From: an uncultured Collinsella sp.
GTDB lineage: Bacteria; Actinomycetota; Coriobacteriia; Coriobacteriales; Coriobacteriaceae
DNA length: 64,000 bases
Reading direction: 5' to 3'
Assembly: GCA_900541235.1 (NCBI GenBank)
Contig: UQIW01000008.1
Location: forward strand, 1-64,000
Of the stretch, positions 1 to 8,681 are shown in pieces. Under the pieces are notes generated by a model. The model searched no databases, was not told the origin of the DNA, and was given only the letters and a program-made list of their open reading frames with translations. Every line of letters starts with the position of its first letter. Position 1 is the first letter of the stretch. Made by a program: the position numbers and the translations under genes.

Positions 1-47
1 CGCCTTTAGACGCGTGCCGGAAATCCAAGGGTTATACCCTAAGAGCA

Positions 48-78
48 AACCACCCCTTTTAGGGGTGGTTTTGATTTT
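48..78 (+). terminator. Rho-independent terminator of a gene left of the window
   Basis: A perfect 10-bp stem (arms 48-57 and 61-70) with a 3-base loop is followed by a T-rich run (ttttgatttt). The T run is on the plus strand, so it probably ends a plus-strand transcript that begins outside the window. It may also insulate the convergent MerR gene. Confidence 0.7.
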
Positions 79-130
79 CGTTCTGTTCGGAAGGAGCTCC
101 TTGCCGGAGCCCCATGGATAGCGAACGGCT

Positions 131-571
131 TTATCGAGCGTGCGCGTTCTCGTAGGCGCCTATGATTTCTTCCGGCAAATTGTCGGGAATCAGCGCTTCC
201 AGCCTATCCTCGCTGCCATCTTGAATCGCCTGCTCGTAGTACCAGCATTTGAATCTCAGCATATCCAGCGCACGGTTCATGTTCGCGATTTCCGACTCCA
301 TGTGGGCCTTCCGCTCCTCGAACATGGCCTTGCGCTTGGGGTAGGTCGATGGCCCCTCTGCGCACCATTCCATGAACAGTCGGATGTCCTTGATCTCCAT
401 TCCCGCCTTCTTTAGGCATTCGATGACCCGAAGCGCTTCGAGTTCCGTATCGCCGAATCGGCGAATGCCGGACGTCCGCTCCAGCCCCGGGAACAATCCC
501 TGCTTGTCGTAGTACCGCAGCGTTGAGGCGGGCAGACCGAACATCTCCGCCACCTGTCCGATTGTGTACAT
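131..571 (-). CDS. MerR family transcriptional regulator
   Basis: This 146-residue protein starts with a classic MerR winged helix (MYTIGQVAEMFGLPASTLRY, then a wing with GIRRF), followed by the dimerisation helix with CLKKAGMEIKDIRLFM. The C-terminal part is short, has no metal-binding Cys cluster, and looks like the YfmP/organic-effector subgroup. The start is supported by a GGAGGGG ribosome site 6 bases upstream. The gene is divergent from the decarboxylase-cupin/hydrolase/FMN-reductase genes and a palindrome lies between them, so it probably controls them and itself. The effector cannot be told from the sequence. Confidence 0.9.
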   Translation of the reverse strand: MYTIGQVAEMFGLPASTLRYYDKQGLFPGLERTSGIRRFGDTELEALRVIECLKKAGMEIKDIRLFMEWCAEGPSTYPKRKAMFEERKAHMESEIANMNRALDMLRFKCWYYEQAIQDGSEDRLEALIPDNLPEEIIGAYENAHAR

Positions 572-602
572 GGCCCCTCCGAATAAATCTCGACTTCATT
601 CC

Positions 603-632
603 TTGACCTAAAGTCAGGTTTAGGTATTACCT
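603..632. promoter_or_regulatory. Likely MerR operator/promoter
   Basis: A 7-bp inverted repeat ACCTAAA-N6-TTTAGGT (606-612 and 619-625) overlaps a TTGACC hexamer at 603 and a TATTAC hexamer at 625. It sits just upstream of the MerR gene and faces the divergent operon. A dyad between -35 and -10 elements is the normal arrangement for MerR proteins. The promoter assignment is inferred. Confidence 0.5.
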
Positions 633-676
633 TCATTCTCGTCAATACAAATCGGTAGCGCAAGGGGTGGTCCGTA

Positions 677-775
677 ATGGGCAAAACGGTTTTCGCCGGC
701 GGCGTGAACGGGGTGTGCGATATCGCTGGGCATCCCGCTCTGGAGCAGGCGCAACGAATGGGCATGGAAATCTAG
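677..775 (+). CDS. Small ORF of unknown function (32 aa), doubtful
   Basis: A 33-codon frame begins with MGKTVFAGGVNGVCDIAGHP and stops 65 bases before the decarboxylase-cupin gene. A weak purine stretch (aggggtgg) precedes the ATG. It could be a leader peptide or the remnant of a longer gene, or simply chance. No family was recognised. It is listed because it fills the otherwise empty 5' leader of the operon. Confidence 0.2.
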   Translation: MGKTVFAGGVNGVCDIAGHPALEQAQRMGMEI

Positions 776-839
776 GCGGGCCACTTGGCCGCGCGGAGGC
801 AGGTTCGTGTCTAGAACTATCAACGGGAGGAAAAAGATC

Positions 840-1604
840 ATGGCAATTAAGCAGACGGCGGGTAGAGATGCCCTGGGGGGCTTCGCCCCCAAATTCGCAC
901 AGCTCAACGACGATGTGCTGTTCGGCGAGGTGTGGAGCCGAGAGGGCGAGCTCTCCCTGCGGGACCGTAGCATCGTGACGGTGGTGGCCCTGATGGCGCA
1001 GGGCCTGACGGACTCTTCGTTCCAATATCATCTGATGTCCGCAAAGAACAATGGCGTGACCAGGACGGAGATAGCGGAAATCCTTACACATGCGGCGTTT
1101 TACGCAGGATGGCCCAAGGCGTGGGCGGCCTTTCGCATGGCGAAGGAGGTCTGGGCGGATAGCGATGCTGCTGATGCAAGAGCTAAGCATCAAAACGAGA
1201 TGGCCTTTCCCATCGGTGCCCCCAACGACGCATTTGCGAAGTACTTTATCGGGCAAAGCTACCTCGCGCCCCTTTCCACCGAGCAGGTCGGCGTCTACAA
1301 CGTGACGTTCGAGCCCGGCTGCCGCAACAACTGGCACATCCATCACGCCAAAAGCGGTGGCGGGCAGATCCTCATCTGCGTGGCTGGTCGAGGGTTTTAC
1401 CAGGAATGGGGTAAACCGGCACAGGAGCTGCGCCCTGGCGATGTGGTCAACATCGCCCCGGGTGTGAAACATTGGCACGGAGCCGCGCCCGAGAGCTGGT
1501 TCTCCCATCTCGCGCTGGAGGTTCCGGGCGAGGAGATCTCCAACGAGTGGTTGGAGCCCGTGGACGACAAGGAATACCTTAAAGCGACTAACAAGGAGGA
1601 TTAA
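840..1604 (+). CDS. Carboxymuconolactone decarboxylase-cupin fusion protein
   Basis: This 254-residue protein has two domains. Residues about 15-110 form a carboxymuconolactone decarboxylase/AhpD-like helical domain, without the ExxCxxH redox pair of true AhpD. Residues about 150-240 form a cupin barrel with the metal-ligand motif HIHHAKSGGG and a second motif GVKHWHG. The ATG at 840 is chosen because GGGAGG lies 8 bases upstream; an ATG 11 codons earlier has no such site. It is the first gene of an operon with an alpha/beta hydrolase (2-base gap). A role in reductive handling of an organic or reactive electrophile is inferred from neighbours; the substrate is unknown. Confidence 0.85.
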   Translation: MAIKQTAGRDALGGFAPKFAQLNDDVLFGEVWSREGELSLRDRSIVTVVALMAQGLTDSSFQYHLMSAKNNGVTRTEIAEILTHAAFYAGWPKAWAAFRMAKEVWADSDAADARAKHQNEMAFPIGAPNDAFAKYFIGQSYLAPLSTEQVGVYNVTFEPGCRNNWHIHHAKSGGGQILICVAGRGFYQEWGKPAQELRPGDVVNIAPGVKHWHGAAPESWFSHLALEVPGEEISNEWLEPVDDKEYLKATNKED

Positions 1605-1606
1605 GC

Positions 1607-2578
1607 ATGGAACAGTTGAACCTGACGCAGGAATGGGACAAGGTGTTCCCCAAAAGCGACAAGGTCGAGCACAACAAGGCGACCTTCCACAACCGATACG
1701 GCATCACGCTGGCGGCCGACGTGTACGTGCCAAAGAGCGCGGAAGGCAAGCTGCCCGCCATCGCCGTCAGCGGCCCGTTTAGCGCGGTGAAGGAGCAAAC
1801 GTCCGGCCTTTATGCGCAGAAAATGGCGGAGCTGGGCTTTTTCGCGATTGCCTTCGACCCGTCCTATACCGGCGAGAGCGGCGGTGCGCCCCGCTATGTG
1901 GCGTCGCCGGACATCAACACCGAGGACTTCTGCGCAGCGGTGGATTTTCTCTCTGTGCAGAATAGCGTTGACCCGGAGCGCATCGGTATCATCGGCATCT
2001 GCGGTTGGGGCGGCATGGCGATCAATGCCGCAGCCATCGACACTCGCATCAAGGCCACCGCGGCTATGACCATGTACGATATGACCCGCGTGACCGCAAA
2101 CGGCTACTTTGACGCCGAGGATTCCGAGCAGGCGCGCTTCGAAAAGCGGAAAGCACTGAACGCGCAGCGCACCGAGGACTATAAAAACGGCAGCTACGCG
2201 CTGGCGGGCGGTGTGGTCGATCCGCTGCCCGATGACGCGCCACAGTTTGTGGCGGACTATTACGCCTACTACAAGACTCCGCGAGGCTACCATCCCCGCA
2301 GCCTGGGCTCCAATGGCGGCTGGAATGTGACGTCTTCGCTGTCGTTTTTGAATATGCCGATCCTGCAGTACGCCGGCGAGATCCGTTCCGCCGTGTTGCT
2401 GGTGCACGGCGAGAAGGCGCACTCCCGCTATTTCAGCGAAACCGCGTACGGCAAGCTGACCGGGGACAACAAGGAGCTGCTCATTATCCCTGGTGCCAAC
2501 CATACCGACCTTTACGATCAGATGGATGTCATTCCGTTTGAAAAGCTGAAAGCCTTCTTTAAGGAATATCTGAAATAA
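1607..2578 (+). CDS. Alpha/beta hydrolase (dienelactone hydrolase-like)
   Basis: This 323-residue protein has an alpha/beta-hydrolase fold: an N-terminal extension, a strand ending LPAIAVSGP, a glycine-rich elbow GICGWGG (130-136), an acid region near HGEKAHSRYF and the catalytic His in GANHTDLYD. Related proteins usually read GxCxSGG at the elbow. Here Trp stands where Ser is expected, so either Cys132 is the nucleophile or the protein is not a normal esterase. AAGGAGG lies just upstream and the gap to the previous gene is 2 bases, so the two genes are cotranscribed and probably translationally coupled. Confidence 0.85.
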   Translation: MEQLNLTQEWDKVFPKSDKVEHNKATFHNRYGITLAADVYVPKSAEGKLPAIAVSGPFSAVKEQTSGLYAQKMAELGFFAIAFDPSYTGESGGAPRYVASPDINTEDFCAAVDFLSVQNSVDPERIGIIGICGWGGMAINAAAIDTRIKATAAMTMYDMTRVTANGYFDAEDSEQARFEKRKALNAQRTEDYKNGSYALAGGVVDPLPDDAPQFVADYYAYYKTPRGYHPRSLGSNGGWNVTSSLSFLNMPILQYAGEIRSAVLLVHGEKAHSRYFSETAYGKLTGDNKELLIIPGANHTDLYDQMDVIPFEKLKAFFKEYLK

Positions 2579-2725
2579 GGCGTGCCTTGATTCAATACCA
2601 AGCCCCCAGCAACGATTCTTCTAAAGAGTGGGAGTAGCTGAAACGAGGCGATTGAATAACTCCATCTGTTTTGGTTACAACAAAATGTGTGCCGCGCGCC
2701 TGCGGCATGAAGGAGGGAGATTTCT

Positions 2726-3256
2726 ATGAATATCGTTGTATTGAGTGGTAGCCCGCGCAAGGGCGCCAATACCGACACCATGGTCGAGGCGTTTGCCGAG
2801 ACCGCGCGCGAGGCCGGCCATGCGGTCGAGGTCATCCGCGTTGCCAGTAAGAAAATCGCTGGTTGCCTGGGGTGTCAGTATTGCTTCGCCCATGAGGGCA
2901 CTTGCGTGCAGAAGGATGACATGGCCGACGTGATCGAGTCAATGAAAGACGCAGATATGGTCGTCTTCGCTTCGCCTATCTACTGGTTTGATATCACTGC
3001 GCAGGAGAAGGCCGCCATCGACCGCCTGTACGCCTTCGGTGCCACGGGCTTCCCGTTCACCAAGACGGCCCTTTTGCTCGATAGCCACAGCGAAGGCGTC
3101 TATGATGCGGCGATCGCTATGTACAAGTCAACCTGCGCGTACTGCAAGTGGGAGGACCAAGGCATTATCACCATCAGCGGTGTGACCGAGCGCGATAGCA
3201 TGGCATCGTCGCCCAAGTTGGAAGAGGTGCGAGAGCTCGCTCGCAAGCTCGCCTAA
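2726..3256 (+). CDS. NAD(P)H-dependent FMN reductase (flavodoxin-like)
   Basis: This 176-residue protein has the flavodoxin-like fold of NADPH-dependent FMN reductases. The phosphate loop SGSPRKGANT (residues 7-16) binds FMN, FASPIYWFDI is the second flavin-contact loop, and CLGCQYC near residue 50 is the iron-sulfur-flavoprotein-like Cys cluster. GGAGGG precedes the ATG. The gene follows the hydrolase after 147 bases, and a role as the reductase of the MerR-controlled operon is inferred. Confidence 0.88.
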   Translation: MNIVVLSGSPRKGANTDTMVEAFAETAREAGHAVEVIRVASKKIAGCLGCQYCFAHEGTCVQKDDMADVIESMKDADMVVFASPIYWFDITAQEKAAIDRLYAFGATGFPFTKTALLLDSHSEGVYDAAIAMYKSTCAYCKWEDQGIITISGVTERDSMASSPKLEEVRELARKLA

Positions 3257-3266
3257 GGACAAGAAG

Positions 3267-3338
3267 AACGCATGGCAATCGGTGTTGGTGGAAAATGCTT
3301 GCTATCCTTATCAAGAGGAATGCTGATTGCCATGCGTT
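3267..3338. repeat. 14-bp perfect inverted repeat
   Basis: Arms aacgcatggcaatc (3267-3280) and its exact complement (3325-3338) enclose 44 bases. The pair lies between the FMN reductase stop and the convergent pseudogene. There is no T run, so it is not a typical terminator; it may be a processing site or the remnant of a mobile repeat. Confidence 0.6.
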
Positions 3339-3365
3339 GATGCTTCCGCGGACAATTCCGGCGTG

Positions 3366-4041
3366 CTAAAACGCCTTCTCGTTCAAGAATTCCCTGAACG
3401 CGGGAATGTCAAAGCCAACGAGACCACGCCCGCGCTCTCCAATGACGCCGTCCTCCAGGAGGCGGCGTTTGTATTGGCTTGCGTAGTTGCTGGCGACGCC
3501 CATGCGTTTGGCTATCTCCGAGACCCTGCTGGGGCCAGAATCGGGCAGCATCGCGAGCAAAAACTCAATGTCTTTATCGGAAAGCTCTCGATAGGTCGTT
3601 TCGAGAGAAGCCCGATGCCATGCTTCTCGAGTTGCCTGAAGATGCCATTCATGCACGTGCGCCAGTTGCCCTGGGCTTCTTGAACATATGTCCAATCGAT
3701 GCCCACTGGACCAATTTGAACGCCGTTCATGCGCGCGTGAGACTGTGAAAGGTAGCTATCTGCCGCTTCTTCGGTTCGCTCGATAATATCTTCGAGCATG
3801 CCTGGCATGGCGGGAGACATTTGCTGCGATTCAGCCGTGTTCAAGCGCCGTTTTTTGAAAGGAGCGAGAGAAGCGCCGTCTTACCCGTTCCTCTTGCGCC
3901 CGTAAAAATGGTCGACAGGTTGGGGTCTCCCGGGCCGTTCATAAAGCCACGGTTGATATCACGGAGGATGTGTTCGCGACCCGCTAGAAAGGGAGGGACG
4001 CTTCGGAACGTCGAGGTAAAGGGGCTCTTGCTGCACTGCAT
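3366..4041 (-). pseudogene. Decayed ATP-binding protein gene (AAA ATPase with winged helix)
   Basis: Three disconnected reading frames align in order with the intact ATPase at 60585-61685. The first (from 4041) carries the N-terminus with FLAGREHILRDI and the Walker A GARGTGKTALLS. A frameshift follows, then a segment containing PGMLEDIIERTEEAADSYLS. Roughly 170 codons, including Walker B, are deleted, and the C-terminal winged helix resumes out of frame (TYRELSDKDIEFLL, GERGRGLVGFDIPAFREFL). The start has AAAGGAGC and three tandem 19-bp repeats upstream. The protein cannot hydrolyse ATP as written. Confidence 0.85.
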
Positions 4042-4050
4042 GGTAGCTCC

Positions 4051-4107
4051 TTTGCAAGTTTTGCTAATTTTTGCAACTTTTGCTAACTTTTGCGAGTTTT
4101 GCTAACG
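4051..4107. repeat. Three tandem 19-bp iterons upstream of the ATPase pseudogene
   Basis: Three head-to-tail units start at 4051, 4070 and 4089, each of the form TTTGCaA-n-TTTTGCTAA-n. TTTGCTAA recurs exactly at 4060, 4079 and 4098. The pitch of 19 bp puts each copy on nearly the same helix face. They sit 10-66 bases upstream of the start codon, where an operator would be. Binding by the ATPase's winged helix is inferred. Confidence 0.75.
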
Positions 4108-4168
4108 GCTTAGGACGGTGCGGGAAGCCCCCGTATCGTCGACATTTCCGAGGATGACCTCCGCAACG

Positions 4169-4211
4169 AGCGGGGCCCGGGGCGCGATATTGCTGCGCTC
4201 CGGGCCCCGCT
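4169..4211 (-). terminator. GC-rich hairpin after the topoisomerase genes
   Basis: A very strong stem (agcggggccc... against ...gggccccgct) lies 34 bases past the stop of the topoisomerase A gene. Neither side has a good U run, so it may work as a transcript-stabilising or Rho-assisted 3' hairpin. Confidence 0.45.
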
Positions 4212-4244
4212 GCTTTGTAAAACTATGGCGGTTCTGCCGTCGTC

Positions 4245-6485
4245 CTAATCAAACAAACTCGGCATGTCGTTTTCTTTCATGAGGGCACCGGCGGAGGGCA
4301 GACTCTGCGCGGTGAACTTTTCGGCCGAGACGCCGGCGCCAAGGATCTCCTCGGTCGTGCCGACGGTGGTGACCGAGCGACCCTTCTTGGCTGTAAAGGC
4401 CTGGACGCCCTGCGTGTTGGTGGTCGTCTTGGTCTTGAGCAGCGACGTGTTGAAGTTCATCAAACGATAGTCGCTCGAGACCAGCGCGATGTCGCGATCT
4501 GTGTTGAGCACCTGGGCATACAGCAGTTTGCTGCCGCCGTAGATGGCGTTCTTGAGGCGCTTGCGGTTGGTCTTGGTAACGTATCCGGCAAGTGCGACGC
4601 GCACCACACGGCCGTTTTCAAAGACAAACAGCACGTCGGCCTTGTAGTCCTCGGGGTCGATGACCCAGATCACACTCTCATCGGGTTCCATCTCAAGATC
4701 GGTCGGCAGATACGAGCCCAGCTGGGCCGACTTGGTATCCTCAAACGCCGCAACCTTGCACTTGTACACCTGGCTCTTGTTGGTAAAGACCAGTAGCTCG
4801 TGGGTGTTGGAGGACGGGAACTCAATAAAGGGTTTGTCACCGTCCTTGTACTTGAGCGTGGTCGCCTTCTTGAGCACGCGGTCCGTCATCTTCTTAAGGT
4901 AGCCCTCGCGCGAGAGCATGATGGTGACCGGGTACTCCTCGACCTCGGGCTCCAAGCTTACCTCGATAACCTCATGGGGCTCGATCCTGCCCGTGCGGCG
5001 CGGCATCACATATTTCTTGTTGACCGCGGCCAGCTCGTCGCTGATGACCTTCTTGATGTTCTCCTCGCTGGAGAGGATTTCCTCAAGCTCGGCGATCTCA
5101 CCCTCGAGCTTGGCGATGTCCTTGGTGCGGTTGAGGATGTACTCCTCGTTGATGTTGCGGAGTTTAAGCTCGGCAACAAACTCGGCTTGGGTCTCGTCGA
5201 TGTCGAAGCCGCGCATAAGGTTGGGCACGACCTCGGCCTCGAGTTTGGTGCCGCGGATGATGGCGATGGCCTTGTCGATGTCGAGCAAGATCGCCTCGAG
5301 GCCGTGCAGTAGGTGCAGGCGCTCGGACTTTTTGCCCAGGTCAAAGTTAATGCGGCGACGCGTGGACTCAATACGCCACTTGACCCACTCGTGCAGAATC
5401 TGGCGCACGCCCATAACACGGGGATATCCGTCGACGAGCACGTTGAAGTTGCACGAGAACGAATCCTGCAGCGTGGTCGAGCGATAGAGCTTGGCCATGA
5501 GTTTGTCGGGGTCGACACCGCGCTTAAGGTCGATGGCGATGCGCAAGCCCGAGAGGTCGGTCTCGTCGCGGATGTCAGCGATCTCCTTGACCTTGCCCTC
5601 TTTGGAGAGCTTGACGATGCGCTCGATGATGACATCGGTCTTGGTGGTGTAGGGGATCTCGTAGACCTCGATGATGCGCTCTTCGGGAATCCAGCGCCAG
5701 CGGGAGCGGATCTGGAAGCTGCCAAGGCCGGTCTCGACGATCTTCTCCATCTCCTCGCGGCGGTAGATAATTTCGCCGCCGGTCGAGAAGTCGGGCATGG
5801 GCATGTACTCGAGCAGGTCGCAGTCGGGATCCTGCAGGTAGCGTATGGTGGCGGTGCAGACCTCGTTGAGGTTAAAGCCGCAGATGTCGGACGCCATGGC
5901 GACGCCGATGCCCTTGTTGGCCGAGACAAGGATGTTGGGGAACGTGGTGGGCAGCAGGCGCGGCTCCTTCATGGCACCGTCGTAGCTGTCGACGAAGTCG
6001 ACCGGGTTCTTGTCGATGTCCTTGAAGATCTCGGCACTGATGGGGGAGAGCTTGGCCTCGGTATAACGCGAGGCGGCATAGCTTAGATCACCCGAATAGT
6101 ACTTACCAAAGTTGCCCTTCGACTCCACGAAGGGGGCGAGCAGCGCCTCGTTGCCGGTTGCTAGACGCACCATCGTCTCGTAGATCGCGGCATCGCCGTG
6201 AGGGTTGAGCTTCATGGTCTGGCCCACAATGTTGGCGCTCTTCTGGCGCTCGCCCTTGAGCAGACCCATCTTGTACATGGTGTAGAGCAGCTTGCGGTGC
6301 GAGGGCTTAAAGCCGTCGATCTCGGGGAATGCACGCGAGACGTTGACGCTCATGGCGTAGGGCATGTAGTTGACCTCGAGCGTCTGTGTGATCGGCTGGT
6401 CGGTGACCTCGGAGTGCAGGCCGATGACGTTCTCGGCGTTAACCTGCTTTTTCTTTGGCTGGTTCTTCGTCTTCTTCTTTGCCAC
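4245..6485 (-). CDS. parC: Type II DNA topoisomerase subunit A (topoisomerase IV-like)
   Basis: This 746-residue protein is the breakage-reunion subunit of an ATP-dependent type II topoisomerase. The winged-helix region contains GFKPSHRKLLYTM and the active-site Tyr141 sits in AASRYTEAKL. A coiled-coil tower and a C-terminal beta-pinwheel follow (repeats such as GYLKKMTDRVLKK). The canonical GyrA box (QRRGGKG) is not present, which favours decatenating topoisomerase IV activity over supercoiling gyrase. The Lys-rich N-terminus is unusual. The gene lies 45 bases after the B subunit, clearly one operon. Confidence 0.85.
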   Translation of the reverse strand: MAKKKTKNQPKKKQVNAENVIGLHSEVTDQPITQTLEVNYMPYAMSVNVSRAFPEIDGFKPSHRKLLYTMYKMGLLKGERQKSANIVGQTMKLNPHGDAAIYETMVRLATGNEALLAPFVESKGNFGKYYSGDLSYAASRYTEAKLSPISAEIFKDIDKNPVDFVDSYDGAMKEPRLLPTTFPNILVSANKGIGVAMASDICGFNLNEVCTATIRYLQDPDCDLLEYMPMPDFSTGGEIIYRREEMEKIVETGLGSFQIRSRWRWIPEERIIEVYEIPYTTKTDVIIERIVKLSKEGKVKEIADIRDETDLSGLRIAIDLKRGVDPDKLMAKLYRSTTLQDSFSCNFNVLVDGYPRVMGVRQILHEWVKWRIESTRRRINFDLGKKSERLHLLHGLEAILLDIDKAIAIIRGTKLEAEVVPNLMRGFDIDETQAEFVAELKLRNINEEYILNRTKDIAKLEGEIAELEEILSSEENIKKVISDELAAVNKKYVMPRRTGRIEPHEVIEVSLEPEVEEYPVTIMLSREGYLKKMTDRVLKKATTLKYKDGDKPFIEFPSSNTHELLVFTNKSQVYKCKVAAFEDTKSAQLGSYLPTDLEMEPDESVIWVIDPEDYKADVLFVFENGRVVRVALAGYVTKTNRKRLKNAIYGGSKLLYAQVLNTDRDIALVSSDYRLMNFNTSLLKTKTTTNTQGVQAFTAKKGRSVTTVGTTEEILGAGVSAEKFTAQSLPSAGALMKENDMPSLFD

Positions 6486-6530
6486 GATTTCCTCTTGAAC
6501 TTATTATGGGCCGTCGTTATCGATTTGCTG

Positions 6531-8528
6531 CTATTGCAGGTCCAGCTGGTCCAGGTATTCCTTGCCGTGCTCGGAGATATGGCGCTTGCGGCCTGCCTCG
6601 TCGTTGCCCAGCAACAGATTGAACATGGTTTCCATCTTGGTGACGTCCTCGGGCTCCACCTTGATCAGGCGGCGCGTCTCGGGGTTCATGGTGGTGAGCC
6701 ACATCATGTCCGGGTCGTTCTCACCAAGACCCTTGGAGCGGTTGATGGAGCATTTCTGGTCGCCGATCTCCTTAAGAATGCCGTTCTTCTCGAGCTCGGT
6801 GTAGGCAAAGTAGGTCTTCTCTTTGCAGTTGATCTCGTAGAGCGGCGACTCGGCGATATAGACGTAGCCCTCGTCGATAAGCGTGGGCACCAGACGATAG
6901 AGCATGGTGAGCACAAGCGTGCGGATGTGATAGCCGTCGACGTCGGCGTCCGTACAGATAATGACCTTGTTCCAGTTGAGGTTGTCCAGGTCAAAGACAC
7001 CGAGGTTCTTAATGCGCTTGTCCTTGATTTCCACGCCGCAGCCCAGCACGCGCATGAGATCCATGATGATGTCGGACTTAAAGATGCGCGGATAATCCTC
7101 CTTCAGGCAGTTGAGAATCTTACCGCGGACGGGCATAACGCCCTGGAACTCGGCATCGCGCGAGGTGCGAATGGCGCCTGCTGCCGAGTCGCCCTCTACG
7201 ATGTAGATCTCGCGGCGGCTCTTGTCCTTGGAGCGGCAGTCGATGAACTTCTGCACGCGGTTGGCCATGTCGGTCTTCTGCTGCAGGTTGGTCTTGATGC
7301 TCTGACGCGTCTTCTCGGCGTTCTCGCGCGAGCGCTTGTTGATGAGCACCTGCTCCATGATCTTGTTGGCGGCGTCTTTATTCTCGATCAAGTAGGTCGA
7401 GAGGCGCTCCTTAAAGAAGGCCGTCATAGCCTGCTGGATAAAGCGGTTATTGATGGCCTTCTTGGTCTGGTTTTCGTAGGACGTCTGGGTGGAGAAGCAG
7501 TTGGTCACCAGCACCAGACAGTCCTGGACGTCCTGCCACTTAATGCCGCTCTCGTTTTTGTTGTACTTGCCTTGTTGCTTGATGTAGGCATCGATGGCGC
7601 TGGTCAGAGCGCTACGGGCCGCCTTCTCGGGTGAGCCGCCGTTCTCGAGCCACGATGAGTTGTGGTAGTACTCCTGCATCATGAAGGTGCGCGAGAAGCA
7701 CATGCACGCGGTGATTTTTACGTTGTAATCGGGCAGGTCCTCGCGATCGCGACCGCGACGGTCGGCCTCGATAAAGAAGGGCTCGGTAAGGTAGTCGGTA
7801 CCGACCTTCTCGAGCACGTAGTCCTCGATGCCCTTGGGATAGCAAAAATCCTCTTCGGAAAACTCGCCATCGTCGCCCTCGATACGCAGGCGGAAGGTCA
7901 CGTTAGCGTTGACCACGGCCTGACGGCGCATGGTTTCGCGATACCAATCGTGGGGAATGCTAATCGAGGTAAAGACCTCAAGATCGGGGCGCCACTTGAT
8001 GGTGGTGCCGGTGCGGTTCTCGTCGCTGGGCTCAATCTCGAGTGCCTTCTTTTTGGCACCGACGACCTTGCCTTTTTTAAAGTGCAGGGAGTACTTGTTA
8101 CCGTCACGCCAGACGGTGACGTCCATGTACTCGGAAGCGTACTGGGTCGCGCAGGAGCCCAGGCCGTTGGTGCCGAGCGAGAAGTCGTAGTCGCCGCCCT
8201 GGTTGTTGTTATACTTGCCACCGGCGTAGAGCTCGCAGAAGACGAGCTCCCAGTTAAAGCGCTTCTCGGAAGGGTTCCAGTCGAGCGGGCAGCCACGGCC
8301 ATTGTCCTCTACCTGGATAGAGCCATCGCGAAAGGCGGTAAGGGTGATGAGCTTGCCGTAGCCCTGGCGTGCCTCGTCAACGGCGTTGGACAGGATCTCG
8401 AAGGCGGCATGCGCGCAGCCATCGAGTCCGTCCGAGCCAAAGATGACGGCGGGGCGCAGGCGTACGCGCTCCTCGTCCTTGAGCTGACGAATACTGTCGT
8501 TACCATAGTTTGCGGTGTTTTTTGCCAT
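6531..8528 (-). CDS. parE: Type II DNA topoisomerase subunit B (topoisomerase IV-like)
   Basis: This 665-residue protein has a GHKL ATPase domain (EILSNAVDEA for Mg/ATP, DNGRGCP, then LGTNGLGSC as the lid), a transducer domain, and a TOPRIM domain with IVEGDSAAGA near residue 450 and DADVDGYHIRTL as the acidic Mg site. The canonical GyrB TOPRIM reads PLRGKILN; here it is MPVRGKILN. The ATPase region is more divergent than housekeeping GyrB, as in the second, clostridial-type topoisomerase pair. It is the first gene of the two-gene operon and is probably essential for chromosome decatenation. Confidence 0.85.
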   Translation of the reverse strand: MAKNTANYGNDSIRQLKDEERVRLRPAVIFGSDGLDGCAHAAFEILSNAVDEARQGYGKLITLTAFRDGSIQVEDNGRGCPLDWNPSEKRFNWELVFCELYAGGKYNNNQGGDYDFSLGTNGLGSCATQYASEYMDVTVWRDGNKYSLHFKKGKVVGAKKKALEIEPSDENRTGTTIKWRPDLEVFTSISIPHDWYRETMRRQAVVNANVTFRLRIEGDDGEFSEEDFCYPKGIEDYVLEKVGTDYLTEPFFIEADRRGRDREDLPDYNVKITACMCFSRTFMMQEYYHNSSWLENGGSPEKAARSALTSAIDAYIKQQGKYNKNESGIKWQDVQDCLVLVTNCFSTQTSYENQTKKAINNRFIQQAMTAFFKERLSTYLIENKDAANKIMEQVLINKRSRENAEKTRQSIKTNLQQKTDMANRVQKFIDCRSKDKSRREIYIVEGDSAAGAIRTSRDAEFQGVMPVRGKILNCLKEDYPRIFKSDIIMDLMRVLGCGVEIKDKRIKNLGVFDLDNLNWNKVIICTDADVDGYHIRTLVLTMLYRLVPTLIDEGYVYIAESPLYEINCKEKTYFAYTELEKNGILKEIGDQKCSINRSKGLGENDPDMMWLTTMNPETRRLIKVEPEDVTKMETMFNLLLGNDEAGRKRHISEHGKEYLDQLDLQ

Positions 8529-8681
8529 GCTCGCTCTCTTGGTACTTCCTCTTGTGTATTTAAGTCGTATAGATAGTCAAGGTAGCATAGCCCAGCCCGT
8601 GGGCGATTCCAACCAACACGAAATCCATCGAACAATCGTTCGATTAGATAATGAATGCTTGGAATGCGGGAGGGGCCTGTC

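Noticed and set aside
1..47. Possible end of a tRNA or coding gene at the left edge
   Set aside because: Too short to fold or align; only the terminator after it can be supported.
6198..7634. Long plus-strand open frame (478 codons) opposite the topoisomerase genes
   Set aside because: It is the complement of the topoisomerase coding region in a GC-rich genome, has a low-complexity Leu/Val/Asp composition, no ribosome site and no recognisable domain.
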